Notes: generated by a model not told the origin, from the letters alone. A DNA stretch of 20,829 bases from Priapulus caudatus (GCF_000485595.1 NW_014578569.1:1-20829); one strand, 5' to 3'; numbered from the stretch's first letter, positions 9,401 to 19,210 are shown. A program made the numbers and translations.

Positions 9401-9809
9401 CTAACACAACTACGCTGTACCTATTCTACGTTACAGGTCCACTATATACGCAGAAACTCTGCAATCGGTCCATTGCACGACGGGTTTCACTACCCAGGTA
9501 GCTAGACATTTCCTCGAAGTGGACATACAAAATTTTTGGCTACTCGGCGCGCTTTGTTTCCTGTAAAAAACCGAGTTTGACTTTTTTGTTCACATCACTG
9601 TACATCATTGTACATCACTGTAGTACATATGGCGTGCGATAGATGGCGCAACGAGGTTATATACATAGCATTTGCGATTATTTTTCCCGTTAACGCGCCA
9701 GCGCTCGCTATGCGTATTGGGAATGCTTGCGTCACAGGTCAACAGAGATGGTCGTGTCCCCATAAACTGTTGTTTACTCGACTACACAACAAATTGTGTT
9801 TACACAGGT
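9401..9809. other. Unassigned sequence
   Basis: No supported gene. ACATCACTGTACATCATTGTACATCACTGTA near 9593-9622 is a small internal repeat. Confidence 0.4.
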
Positions 9810-10110
9810 CTTCTAACCCTAGCAAAAACTGTTTCTTGGAGCTAGTAGTAGTACTAGCTCTAGTACTATACTGTATAATATAGTATTGGTAGTAGTACTA
9901 GTAGCTGTAGTACTATAGTAGTAACTAGTAGTAGTACTAGTATATAGTCTAGTAACCCGACCAGGCTGTGTGACTAACGTCAATATAGGATATTCTAACC
10001 CTAGCAATACCGTTTGTTGGAGCTAGTAGTCTAGTAGTAGTTACTAGTACTAGTACTAGTGAGTAGTGGCAGTAGTGCTTGTACTAATAGTAGTACTGTA
10101 TGTATGTATG
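9810..10110. repeat. CTAG/TAGTAG-rich low-complexity pair
   Basis: TTCTAACCCTAGCA followed by GGAGCTAGTAGT occurs near 9812-9848 and again near 9993-10029, so the unit is duplicated at about 180 bases. Each copy runs into palindrome-rich TAGTAGTACTAG sequence able to form many local hairpins. The similarity of the leading AACCCTAGCAA segments suggests duplication rather than independent microsatellites. Confidence 0.7.
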
Positions 10111-10184
10111 ACTGGGAACCTTTAGATCGGTATTTCCCTGCAAAGAATTAAAAAAAGAAAAGAGAAAATTCATTCCGTGTCCCC

Positions 10185-11322
10185 TTATAGGTTTGTGAGT
10201 GCAGCTGATCTAGCTCCCCAAAGTATCTCTAGGTACTGTTTAGTAAGCTGAACTATAGTAATATTACCAATAAGGTTGCTGCCAACCCTAAAACCCAGGA
10301 GAGATTTCAAGAGCTCCTGCATGTCATGTGAGGTTTCTGTTGTCTCCAAACCTGTTCTAGTACGTTTAATCATATTAAAAAGACTATGGTTTTCATATCC
10401 AGGACATTCCAGTAAAAAGTGCTCCATGGTCTCCAACTCTCCTCTCCCACAAATTAAACATTTATCTTCGCCTCCCCAGTGTCTAGTTCGTTTATTCAGT
10501 GGCAAGCACCCCGCCCTGCATTGAAACAGCAGGCTACTCCCAAGACTATTATCATAAAAGGACTTTACCAGGCATCTTTTTTTCTTTATACAATCCTAGC
10601 GAACTCTTGTTTTCTATCCCTTTTTTCCAGACGGTAGTACCAATCAGTTTAATTGCTCTTTCCACTCTAACATTCCATTCTTTAATACCCCCGTTAAACC
10701 TTAACTCCTATCTGAGTCAAACTTGGTTATGAGGAACCTAGTTCTCCAATCTGATCTGAATTCGCCCAATTCCATTGCTTCTGCTATCTGTTTACATTTA
10801 CATTCATTATTCATATATTTTATCCTGCCCCAATATTTAATTTTACTTTTTGCCTCTCTCTTCAAAAGTTGACCATCCCATCTCCCCTCTAATACTCTCC
10901 AGTCCCACATGAAGGGTGCCCCTAGTAACTCCCTTCCCAGCTGTTTTTGCGTCCTGTCTAGTGCCTGGAGCAGTACCAATCAGTTTAATTGCTCTTTCCA
11001 CTCTAACATTCCATTCTTTAATACCCCCGTTAAACCTTAACTCCTATCTGAGTCAAACTTGGTTATGAGGAACCTAGTTCTCCAATCTGATCTGAATTCG
11101 CCCAATTCCATTGCTTCTGCTATCTGTTTACATTTACATTCATTATTCATATATTTTATCCTGCCCCAATATTTAATTTTACTTTTTGCCTCTCTCTTCA
11201 AAAGTTGACCATCCCATCTCCCCTCTAATACTCTCCAGTCCCACATGAAGGGTGCCCCTAGTAACTCCCTTCCCAGCTGTTTTTGCGTCCTGTCTAGTGC
11301 CTGGAGCATGGGCGTTCCTCGT
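10185..11322 (-). pseudogene. Non-LTR retrotransposon (LINE) 3' fragment, broken
   Basis: Reading the minus strand: 11309-11037 encodes LDRTQKQLGRELLGAPFMWD and KIKYWGRI, matching the stretch after the reverse-transcriptase domain in LINE polyproteins. 10505-10185 encodes the terminal zinc-finger-like segment (CLICGRGELETMEHFLLECP, pattern CX2C..H..C). Between them the frame shifts and stops, and a 336-bp tandem duplication intervenes. The catalytic RT core and endonuclease are absent; homology ends at about 11322, where an AGCTCACC-type repeat begins. This is a dead, 5'-truncated copy that encodes no functional enzyme. Confidence 0.8.
10636..11307. repeat. Exact 336-bp tandem duplication inside the LINE fragment
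   Basis: 10636-10971 and 10972-11307 are identical as far as I can read them by eye. The unit starts AGTACCAATCAGTTT and ends GTGCCTGGAGC. Both copies contain the same stop in the minus frame. Exact identity inside a decayed element means either a very recent duplication or an assembly error. Confidence 0.9.
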
Positions 11323-12120
11323 TTTTAGCTCACCTTGACATCGTCAAGCTGAGCTATTGCCATGGGTCGTCGTCCGCCGTACGTCCGTCCATCCGTTCGT
11401 TCGTCAACATTTCGCTACGGTCAACGATAAGTCAACGATAACTCAGGAACCGTTTCACCCACATGTTTGAAATTGGGTATAGTTGTTACTGCTATGCTCC
11501 CATATTAAACGTCCTATTTTGAATGGGAATTGCCATTAGTCAGTTCAGGTTCAACGGATTTTGCTCATTTTTGGTATGCACAAAATTATGCAAATTAGGT
11601 AGGGTTTGGCAATTATATAGCATATTATATAGACAAACAGTGTGGTGTCACACTCGTCTGGTTCGTTTTACAAGATTTCATTGACAATATCTTTAATGCA
11701 AAATTGGTATTTCCTCTCCACCCTGCCGATAAAACGTCTATATTAGAGTAAAGTTTTACAAAATATGTCGGAACGCAGCATAACCTACTTATTTCGAACG
11801 CCATCGCTACAAAGCGGGTATAGCGCCATCTACCGTCACAAATTGTGATTCATTTTGGTTTATAAATAACTTGCGATATACAGATGGCAACCGTGTGCTA
11901 CCGCCTAGAAAAACTCATACAAAGTAAACACTTCCATGCAACCAATTAACCTTTGCCAAAGGTTGTGTTATGGGCAGGGAAACACCATTGTCATGTGGTA
12001 TATAGCAGCTACATGGAATAAGCGTATCCTCTCAATCTTACACGTTACACATAGGGAGCTCCGCTTTTAGGCAGTGCCTAAATCTGAATAATTTATTATA
12101 AAAACGTTAAATGGCGATCA
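11322..12120 (+). mobile_element. AGCTCACC-type interspersed repeat (start) and flanking sequence
   Basis: TTTTTAGCTCACC starts a hairpin (AGCTCA-c-CTTGAC-atc-GTCAAG-c-TGAGCT, 11327-11355), followed by TATTGCCATGGGTCGTCGTC and CGTCCGTCCATCCG. From general knowledge, very similar starts occur in repeats of many marine invertebrate genomes. The sequence then continues AT-rich; I cannot place its right end, and no protein is encoded. Confidence 0.5.
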
Positions 12121-12411
12121 TTTAGGTGTAACTCAAGATATGGGAGGTTTTCAGAGAGTTGCGGCCTTCAGGCGTACACGGCGCGGGCGAGAGAGCGCGG
12201 CCAGTGCGGAACACCTGTTTGCGGCGCGCTTTGCGTTATCATCGCGGCGGACGTGGAGTATTTTTCGCCAGTCGTACATACATGGACAGAATTTAGCGCC
12301 TTCTGATGGCTGCTTCGATTTTGCTTTGGCCTTGACCAAGAGAACAAACGCCATTTGTAAACATAGGCGAAGATTGGCACATTATTTTGCAATAATAACC
12401 CCTAAGCGCTA
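12121..12411. other. Unassigned sequence
   Basis: A CG-rich stretch at 12160-12260 with overlapping open frames on both strands, none with a recognisable domain. No element end is seen. Confidence 0.4.
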
Positions 12412-12713
12412 TACCGCTAACGCCTAACCCTAACCCTGAATCCTAACGCCTAACGCCTACCGGCTAATTGAAATTTTAATTATACACTAATAAATGAAAT
12501 GAAATTAATAAAAAAAAATTTTTCCTTAAAATATTTAATTGTTGTAAATCATCATGGCAAATATTTCCGTTAATTAGAAAACAATAGTTAAATGGTATAA
12601 GATAGAACAATACAGAAACAAAAAATAATTAAAAACAACCGGTGATTCGAACCACCGCCCTTTCAGACATAACGCCGGTGTCTATCCACCACGCCACAAA
12701 GACTTTATAGAAA
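12412..12713 (-). mobile_element. tRNA-derived SINE, minus strand, with telomere-like tail
   Basis: On the minus strand the head (about 12713-12640) shows an A-box-like TGGCGTGGTGGATAGACACC, a stem AGACA/TGTCT and a B box GGTTCGAATCA in a CGGTG/CACCG arm. The aberrant anticodon loop and lack of an acceptor stem mean it is not a working tRNA. An AT-rich body follows, and the element ends in GGCGTTAG / GGGTTAGGGTTAGG units (about 12440-12412). Exact ends and target duplication were not resolved. Confidence 0.6.
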
Positions 12714-12819
12714 TAGCAGCATTGAACATATGCTAAATAAGCAAACCATGTGTTTTTTGACCAATCAGAGGCCAGGATTGAATCCAATCAGAACCCATCA
12801 GCAAGGCGCTGAAATTCTT

Positions 12820-13110
12820 CGCTATGTTATGTCGACTGGGAAAAATAACGAGCCGCCGCGGAGCAGGCTGAGCGAGGGGCGGCGGACCGAATGTCATGGC
12901 GAACGAGGGCGAGCAGGATCACCGCTGATATTCGATACAGCCGGCGATCTACACTAACGTACCGGCACAGGTGGGGAGGAAAGGCACTAGACGCTACGGA
13001 CAGGAGCCCGATAGAAAACAAGGAGGGCAGCTCAACACAACCCGCATCATCAGGAGGGTCTAGGGAGAGCGCTCGAAAGTATAACCTGGGGTAGCCAGTC
13101 AAGTCAATCA
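12820..13110. other. CG-rich island, no gene identified
   Basis: Markedly CG-rich relative to its surroundings, with overlapping frames on both strands (12827-13144 minus, 12891-13094 plus) and no domain in any. It could be a CpG-island promoter or part of an unrecognised repeat. Confidence 0.35.
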
Positions 13111-14450
13111 AAAATGCAGACGCACCTCCGAAATTCACGCGCATTCTTGGACAGGCTCAGACGAGGACGATCGATGAAACTGCCGCATGTAGCGGACAAG
13201 GAATGCCTGCTTCCAGCGACTGTAGCGCAAGACGAAGAAAAGAGATCGGATACAATTCTTCGATTCGGATTCCGCATTTCGCGATTCGGAAGAAAGAAGA
13301 AGCGCAGTTATGTAAGTCCGGGCTATAGTAGCTACAGGCTAGGTCTCTAGCGATGTACTCCTAGGCGCGAGATATGGCAAGCCGTAATCATGTCTCCGCA
13401 CAGGCCTGCACGTAGAAATAAATATATATTGCCGTGAAATTGACTATATTATACATATATATTACACATCAGTACTAATGTTATTAAGACGAACCTAATT
13501 CTTATGTAACAGATTTAAACTATTAGAGTCTACGAAATATGGAAAGTTCCATGTTAATTATGAACCGTTTGTCTACTATCTCTCACTCTGCTACTAATTT
13601 CTACGACAAGTAGGGCCTACAGCAGTTTGTAGTAGTTAGTACAAGGTAGCGTAGACAGTTATAATGTTGAGTTATCCTGTGTTTGTGTTAGTCTTACGAG
13701 TTTGTAGAATTCTATTGGCTTAGTCTGAGCTGAGATATAAGCGCACATAGAAGTGTGTTATGCTAGTGTTAGGCATGAACATCGTATTCATAATAAGGCT
13801 TAGAATAGAAACCAGGTAAGAGGAAATGTAGGTTTATTTTTATAACAGTACTGACAAAACCATGACTACTATTCGCAACGTTTAATTAATACACCAGACG
13901 ACCAGGATTCTATATTAACCCAGGGTGGATTCGACGCCCGTATAAGTAAAGTTGAGTTTCTACAATTTGATATTTAGCATAACGTCAAATGAAATCACAC
14001 TTCGTTTGAAAGAGAGGGAGGGATTGTAGTGTTTACCGGCTGAGGTTTACGCGTGAAACGTAACACAACCGTTCCACGACGTAAACAGAAAGTAGAACAG
14101 AACGTATTGCGTATAGCACTGTGAAGGGGATTGGCATGAGTTTTGTGAATAGAGCGGGCATGGTGGTTGTGGAAGCTGATTTTACTGTGTGAAGCGTATC
14201 GTGCCTGTTAAGTTTAGTTTTGCAATTTATTACGTGCCACTGCATCGAGTGGCCATCGACTTCTAAAATCGTCTCTTCTATTATTTCAGCAGTTACTTGA
14301 AATTGTGTACCATAATTCCATACATCACTATATGTTTTCACAACTCTGATTAATCATGGTACATCGTAACAATAAATTATAATATAAGTCTATTATACTA
14401 TTCTAACTGCCAGTTATGAATATTTATAATGGCTACCGCTCAAGGGATAC
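13111..14450. other. Unassigned AT-rich sequence
   Basis: No splice-supported exon or element end is seen. A minus-strand frame at 14033-14341 (containing VDGHSMQWHVINCKT) lacks an ATG and is unrecognised. Confidence 0.4.
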
Positions 14451-14467
14451 AAAAGAGAGAGGACAGA

Positions 14468-15351
14468 GCGGCTGCAAGAGAGAGAGGGGAGGGACCGAAA
14501 TTGACAAGACAACCGCGCGCACGGAGAGAAGCACACAGCTATACAGCGTAGGTGTAGTGGCGATACGTCAGTGTAAGTACTAGTGATAGTGTGTGGTAGT
14601 GGTAGTGTGAGTGCTTTTGACTTTGCAGCAAATGATTCTCGCAAATTCGCAGCTTATTTGCATTGGCTGTTTTTTAACCGCTCAATGTGGGCTCTGTGTT
14701 GTGTTGCAGATGTACTTCCGAAGTTCCATCTCTCTACATGATCATCTACATGTGTGATGTCATGTTCTGTATATATTTAAAAGATGCCTATCGTTTCAAC
14801 GGGTCTTCTTCACACAACAAAGGACAGCAGAATTACAAACATGACCCAACGAAGTAGTGTTTTCCGTAACTTTTTAACTTTTGACAGGCAGCCATGCACG
14901 CAAACACATAGGCTAGCTGTAGTACATACGAAGCAGACAAATACGCAGCCACGTGCGTATACATGTATGAACGCACGCAGCTCACACACAAGCACGTAGT
15001 TCCGTATACAACACTTATACTTACATCATACTATACAACACGGTGTAGAAGTAAAACGTGTTGACACTTTCATTGATATTTCCATTCACTAAGCAAAGAA
15101 GAGCAGCTCAATGGAGCTTAGCTCTTTCATTCTATTCTTCCTAAAATTCTCGACTGCTCGCTGGCAGGCATAGGATCCGTGCGGCCGGCCTACGCACTCG
15201 CGCCCCGGAATCCATAGCTGCCAGCCGCTGCATACTGTCGGAGCGTTCCCGCGGTCGCGTGCGCTTGCCGCGGAACTGCGCGCAAGATCTGCGCTCAGCG
15301 CTTCGATCAACACCTCCTTTCGGCAACGCTTTAGTATCCCGTCTCATCTGG
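14468..15351 (+). repeat. Scrambled repeat unit, copy A
   Basis: 14468-14840 is collinear with 17036-17422; shared landmarks include ACCGCGCGCACGGA, GAGTGCTTTTGACTTT, ATGTACTTCCGAAGT, ACATGATCATCTACATGTGT and CAGCAGAATTACAAAC. From 14841 the unit continues as blocks 14841-15065, 15066-15273, 15274-15305, 15306-15326, 15327-15340 and 15343-15351. Each matches copy B only as a reverse complement, in unchanged order. A TATA-like TATATATTTAAAAG precedes the block region. No protein is recognised. Confidence 0.8.
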
Positions 15352-15483
15352 TTGCTACCTTCGTTTAGCCCATGCTGTGATTACTATCACCACCCACCTG
15401 ACACGCAGCTAGGGCCTGCATACCTCCAAATCCATTGGTTGATACAAATCACGTGCCTGAACCTCCGTTTTATGGGCATTGTG
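15352..15483. other. Spacer after copy A, no feature
   Basis: No similarity to the sequence following copy B; no gene seen. Confidence 0.4.
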
Positions 15484-15625
15484 ACCCTAACCTTCTTTTT
15501 TTTTTTTTTGTTATTAAATTATTTGCGTTAATTGGAAAAAATAGAAAAATACAGAAAAACAGGAAATAATTAAATGAGTGTCAATGACACTGTAGCTCAC
15601 CACAAAAAAAAGACAAATTGAGTGA
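15484..15625 (-). repeat. Possible degraded second SINE copy
   Basis: GCGTTAATTGGAAAAAATAG..AATACAGAAA..AATAATTAAA matches the body of the SINE at 12412-12713 (same motif order), and a remnant of its head (CACCACAAAAAAAAGAC) follows. CCCTAACC again lies at the tail end. Alignment by eye only. Confidence 0.35.
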
Positions 15626-15790
15626 GTGAGAAGAAGTCAGTTTTAATTGAGCAACCATCGACGTAGCATTATAAAACACAAAGAGTATATATGGGAGAAC
15701 TCCATTATATACCTTTGATAATTATGTGTAATTTTTTGTGAAAATAAATGTTTGAGATGTGAAAGTCTGAGATGTGGGGAGTGATGGCAN

Positions 15791-16032
15791 GAGAGAGAGA
15801 GGAACAGAGAGCGCGAGAGAGCGCGAGAGAGAGCGCGGGAGAGAGGGAGAGAAAGAAGAAGAGAGAGAGAGAGGGAGAGAGATAGAAAGAGAGAGAGTGC
15901 GAAAGAGAGAGGGAGCGAGAGAGCACGAGAGGGAGGGAGAGAGCGAGAGGGAGAGACAGAGAGAGTGAGAGAAAAAGGGAGCGAGAGAGGGAGAGAGGGG
16001 GAGAAGGAGAGAGAGAAGGAGAGAGAGTGAGA

Positions 16033-16086
<54 letters not shown>

Positions 16087-16252
16087 AAACGAGAGAGATA
16101 TGGAGTATAACAGAGACGGAGTGAATAAGCGAGAGGAGAGAGAGCGCGCGTGCATACGCGCGAGAAACAGCAACAGAGAAATAGTGTGTGAGCAAGCGAG
16201 AAAAGAAGAGAGAGAGCGAGCGAGAGAGAGAGCGCGAGAGAGAGAGAGCGAG
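15791..16252. repeat. GA-rich tract bounded by single N bases
   Basis: 462 bases of GAGAGA with GC-containing variants, including an uninterrupted (GA)n near 16037-16082. N at 15790 and 16253 bound it exactly. Long frames on both strands here (Ser-Leu-rich or Arg-Glu-rich) are low-complexity translations, not proteins. Confidence 0.9.
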
Positions 16253-16258
16253 NATATG

Positions 16259-16640
16259 ATATCTATTATTATTGCTATGATTGTTATTCTTGTTATGATT
16301 GCTATTTGTATTATTATTGGTAGTATTTCTATTATTCTTGGTCCGTGCAAGGTATGTATGTTCGGCCAGTACCCTGGGGAACATACAGCCTATGTCCTTT
16401 ACGGTACTGCCGTAAGGTACCCTGGGTACGGTCTGGGATAGCGCGACGTACCCTGCTAAGTATCTAATAAAGTCATTATTATTATTCATTATGACTATTA
16501 TTTCCCTTATTACTATTAGCATTATTATTGCTATTGTTATGATTATCATTATTATTATTCTGATTATTTGTCTTATCATTATTATTATTATTGCCTTTAT
16601 TATTATTATTATTATTATGATATTATTCCTGATTTTTTCC
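16259..16640. repeat. ATT/TTA-rich tract, interrupted by a retroposon tail
   Basis: Imperfect ATT repeats at 16259-16340 and 16467-16625. The unrelated segment between them is annotated separately. Confidence 0.85.
16341..16480 (+). mobile_element. Retroposon 3' end with (ATT)n tail
   Basis: A non-repetitive segment (GGTCCGTGCAAGG...GCGACGTACCCTGCTAAG) ends TCTAATAAAGTCATTATTATT. An AATAAA-like motif directly joined to an ATT tail is typical of a LINE or SINE 3' end. GGAACATACAGCCTATG within it recurs at about 16662-16678, beyond the tail. No coding remnant is seen. Confidence 0.45.
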
Positions 16641-16679
16641 AATTGTTTTATTGTTGCCCTTAGGAACATACAGCCTATG

Positions 16680-16876
16680 AGCCTTACTTTCTTTATGTAC
16701 CATTTGACTGTTAATGACCCTCTGAGGCATGCTAACTTGCTCGTAACATAGCCTTAAGGTCAAGCGGGTCCCGTGCAATTACCTGCATCAGTCATTAACC
16801 AGGCAACCTTAGCACAAAGGTTCTGAGGGTTCAAGTTAGAAAGTGTTTGCATGTTGCAGTGCATAAGTCTATGTTG
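16680..16876. other. Spacer between ATT tract and GA tract, no feature
   Basis: Unique-looking sequence without an element end or gene. Confidence 0.4.
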
Positions 16877-17075
16877 CGAGACAGCGCAAAAGTGGGAGAG
16901 AGAGACAGCGGGCCACAGAGAGGGAGTGGGGGCACACACAGAGACAGAGAGAGGCGGACAGAGAGAGCGAGAGACAGCAACAGATAGCGGCCGAGATAGA
17001 GAGGGATAGAAAGAGAGAGAGAGACAGAGCCAGCAAGCAAGAGAGAGAGAGGGAGGGACAGAAAGGGACAGACAC
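16877..17075. repeat. Second GA-rich tract leading into copy B
   Basis: Imperfect GAGAGA/GACAGA repeat. A shorter GA-rich stretch (14452-14495) precedes copy A at the same relative place, so the tract belongs to the duplicated unit. Confidence 0.75.
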
Positions 17076-17931
17076 CGCGCGCACGGAAGAGAAGCACACA
17101 GCTACAGCAGTATGTGTAGTCGCAACGTCAGTGGTAGTACTAGTGGTAGTGAGTGGTAGTGGTAGTGTGAGTGCTTTTGACTTTCCAGCAAATCATTCTC
17201 GCAAATTCGCTGATATTTCTATTGGCTCTCTTTTAACCCGTCAATGTGGGCTCTTGTCAAAACCCGTCAATGTGGGCTCTTCTTGTGTTGCAGATGTACT
17301 TCCGAAGTCCATCTCTCTACATGATCATCTACATGTGTGATGTCATGTTCTGTATTATTTAAAAGATCCATATCGTTTCAACGGGTCTTCTTCACACAAC
17401 AAAGGACAGCAGAATTACAAACTCATGTGTCAACCCGTTGTACTTGTACACCGTGTTGTATAAGTATGTGTAACTATAACTGTTATGTATACGTACGTGC
17501 GTCGGTGTGTGACTGCTTGCGTTCATACATGTATACGCACGTGTGTGCGTATTTGCGTGCTTCGTAGTACTACAGCTAGCTATGTGCTTCCGTGCATGGG
17601 TGCCTGTCAAAAGTTAAAAGTTACGCAAAACACTACTTCGTTGGGCCGCGGCAAGGCGCACGCGACCGCGGGAACATCGTACGACAGTATGCAGCGCTGG
17701 CAGCTATGGATCCGTGCGCCGAGTGCGTAGGCCGGCGCACGGATCCATAGCTGCCAGCGAGCAGTCGAGAATTTTAGGAAGAATAGAATGAAAGAGCTGA
17801 GCTCCATTCAGCTGCTGTTCTTTGCTAGTTGAATGGAAATATCAATAAAACCGAAGCGCTGAGCGCAGATCTTGCGCGCAGTTTTGCCGAAAGGAGGTGT
17901 TGATCGGGATACTAGAGAAGCGCCAGATGAG
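17036..17931 (+). repeat. Scrambled repeat unit, copy B
   Basis: The left part (17036-17422) is the same way round as copy A, with one extra 26-bp-spaced duplication of AACCCGTCAATGTGGGCTCT (17235 and 17261). The right part holds blocks 17423-17646, 17647-17847, 17852-17883, 17884-17906, 17907-17922 and 17923-17931, each inverted relative to the block at the same position in copy A. Copies differ by scattered substitutions and small indels, so they are not fresh duplicates. Confidence 0.8.
17695..17759. repeat. Perfect inverted repeat (27-bp arms, 11-base loop)
   Basis: The arms 17695-17721 and 17733-17759 are exact complements (core GGCAGCTATGGATCCGTGCG). Copy A has a corresponding but diverged hairpin at about 15160-15235. 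The perfect match implies recent gene conversion or selection for the hairpin. Confidence 0.9.
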
Positions 17932-17932
17932 A

Positions 17933-17958
17933 ATATCTAGATATTAATATCTAGATAT
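17933..17958. repeat. Perfect 26-bp palindrome
   Basis: ATATCTAGATATT followed directly by its exact complement. It lies two bases beyond the last inverted block of copy B, at the break in similarity with copy A. Confidence 0.95.
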
Positions 17959-18007
17959 CACTGGCCGCTGCGACTCGCCAATGCGCCCTACCCATTAGGG
18001 ATCAATA

Positions 18008-18155
18008 AGCAGTAGCCGCATCGGCGTCAACAAGTCCGTTAGAAATCACTTAGAAATAGATTAGAGGTACTTAAAAACTGATGATGGCATCCACGCGAAC
18101 ATGCCATCGGTAATTAGCAGTAGCCGCATCGCCGTCAACAAGTCCGTTAGAAATC
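18008..18155 (+). repeat. 40-bp direct repeat at 108-bp spacing
   Basis: AGCAGTAGCCGCATCGGCGT..CCGTTAGAAATC at 18008-18047 recurs at 18116-18155 with a single mismatch. The 68 bases between them contain GATGGCATCC and its near complement GCCATC. Confidence 0.9.
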
Positions 18156-18159
18156 CGTA

Positions 18160-18390
18160 TGACGCCCTCGCGAATATGTACGGCGCGTGCGCGAGGCATG
18201 TGTAACGCCTTCGCGAGCGTGGACGACGCATGCGTCACGCATGCGCCGCGGGAGTGCCTGCAGGGATAAAAGCCGGAGCGCGGGCGGAATCGAGGGGAAC
18301 TCCGCTCAGCAACCGGACAACTAGCAGGCACGACCGAGGCATTAGAATCCAAACAATAAACGAAAGCACTTCTAGTCATGGTAAACATCT
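18160..18390 (+). mobile_element. LTR-like module, left, facing right
   Basis: Contains TGTACGGCGCG, a TATA-like GATAAAAG at 18265-18272 followed by CCGG and GGAATCGAGGGGAACT, then GGCACGACCG, AATAAA near 18355 and TCTAGTCATGGTA. The same motifs in the same order occur on the opposite strand at 19351-19530. TATA box, downstream AATAAA and duplicated ends fit an LTR-like promoter/poly(A) module. No gag or pol frame lies between the copies. Confidence 0.45.
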
Positions 18391-19210
18391 GACTTCTATT
18401 CGTATCTATGTACTTTGGCTTCACATACATTCTACTCAATAGCTCAACACAGTAGCGTTAAAACCAACGTTACACCACGACACGTACTTGCCTATTCGAT
18501 AGCTTCCACCGTGTCGGAATGCCGGCTCGATAGCAGCATGCCGACACGGCACTATCACGGCGTACCCCGCGCGACCCGCAACAGAGCCGTAGTAGCAGTG
18601 GCGGGGATAGCGGCTAAGTGCGGCGCTCGTAGATGTAACTCAATTACAGCGTGGCGAGATAGCGGCACTCGGCGGCACTCATAGCTGTAACTGGATTACA
18701 GAGTGTCGACGCGGCACTCCCACTCCCACCGTGGACATACACAGATACACATAGCTATTGACTCTACTGTAACGGAGCTGGTTTTACCATAGCTTCTTAC
18801 TTACTATTGGTTTGCCCATGAGTCCATGCGGGTCGCGTTGGCGACAAGCCAGGGGGAAATAGATGAGATATTCGGTGCGCGCGATCCAAGCGTGATTGTA
18901 ATAATAGTAGCAATAAGGTGGCTAACGACGTCAACAGGTGGGCCGGAGTGCGGGATAATCTATTATAACCCGCAGCCGGTGTACGTCGTGACCAGGGAGG
19001 TCGAACAACAAGTTCGGGTAGATTTAAGAGCGCTGCGAGCAGGAGCAAGGAGAGGAGGTCTGCTCTCTACTTGTTGTGGACATGATGATCAATACAACTG
19101 TTTGTGGTACGTTACTTTACTAGTTCGTGTTTGCTTCTTGTCTTGCGCTGTTGCGCTGCTCTACTCTTACTGTTCTTGTACCTCACCCAAGAAGTACGAG
19201 GTTACACTAT
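18391..19210. other. Interior between the LTR-like modules
   Basis: CG-rich with short repeats (GATAGCGGCACTCGG, GGCGGCACTCATAGCTGTAA against CTCGTAGATGTAACTCAATT). A plus frame at 18826-19299 has a hydrophobic stretch but matches nothing I know and runs into a tandem repeat. No conserved retroelement domain is seen. Confidence 0.4.
18509..18549. repeat. Stem-loop CCGTGTCGGAATGC / GCATGCCGACACGG
   Basis: 14-bp arms with one mismatch and a 13-base loop. It shares GTCGGAATGC with the hairpin at 19731-19797. Confidence 0.8.

Noticed and set aside
12420-12440. A true chromosome end or internal telomere array
   Set aside because: Only about two exact TTAGGG units mixed with variants, attached to a SINE body.
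12640-12713. A functional tRNA gene on the minus strand
   Set aside because: B-box and A-box-like parts are present, but the anticodon loop is too long and no acceptor stem forms; better explained as a SINE head.
12827-13144. 105-residue minus-strand frame in the CG-rich island
   Set aside because: Overlapping frames exist on the other strand, as expected for CG-rich DNA with few stops; no domain seen.
14033-14341. 102-residue minus-strand frame
   Set aside because: Starts only at a GTG codon, which is not a normal animal start, and no convincing splice acceptor or family match was found.
15643-16669. Long minus-strand frames rich in Ser/Leu and Asn/Ile
   Set aside because: Direct translations of GA and ATT simple repeats, crossing N bases; no domain or splice context.
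16491-16751. Hydrophobic Ile-rich plus-strand frame resembling a membrane protein
   Set aside because: Translation of the ATT repeat tract.
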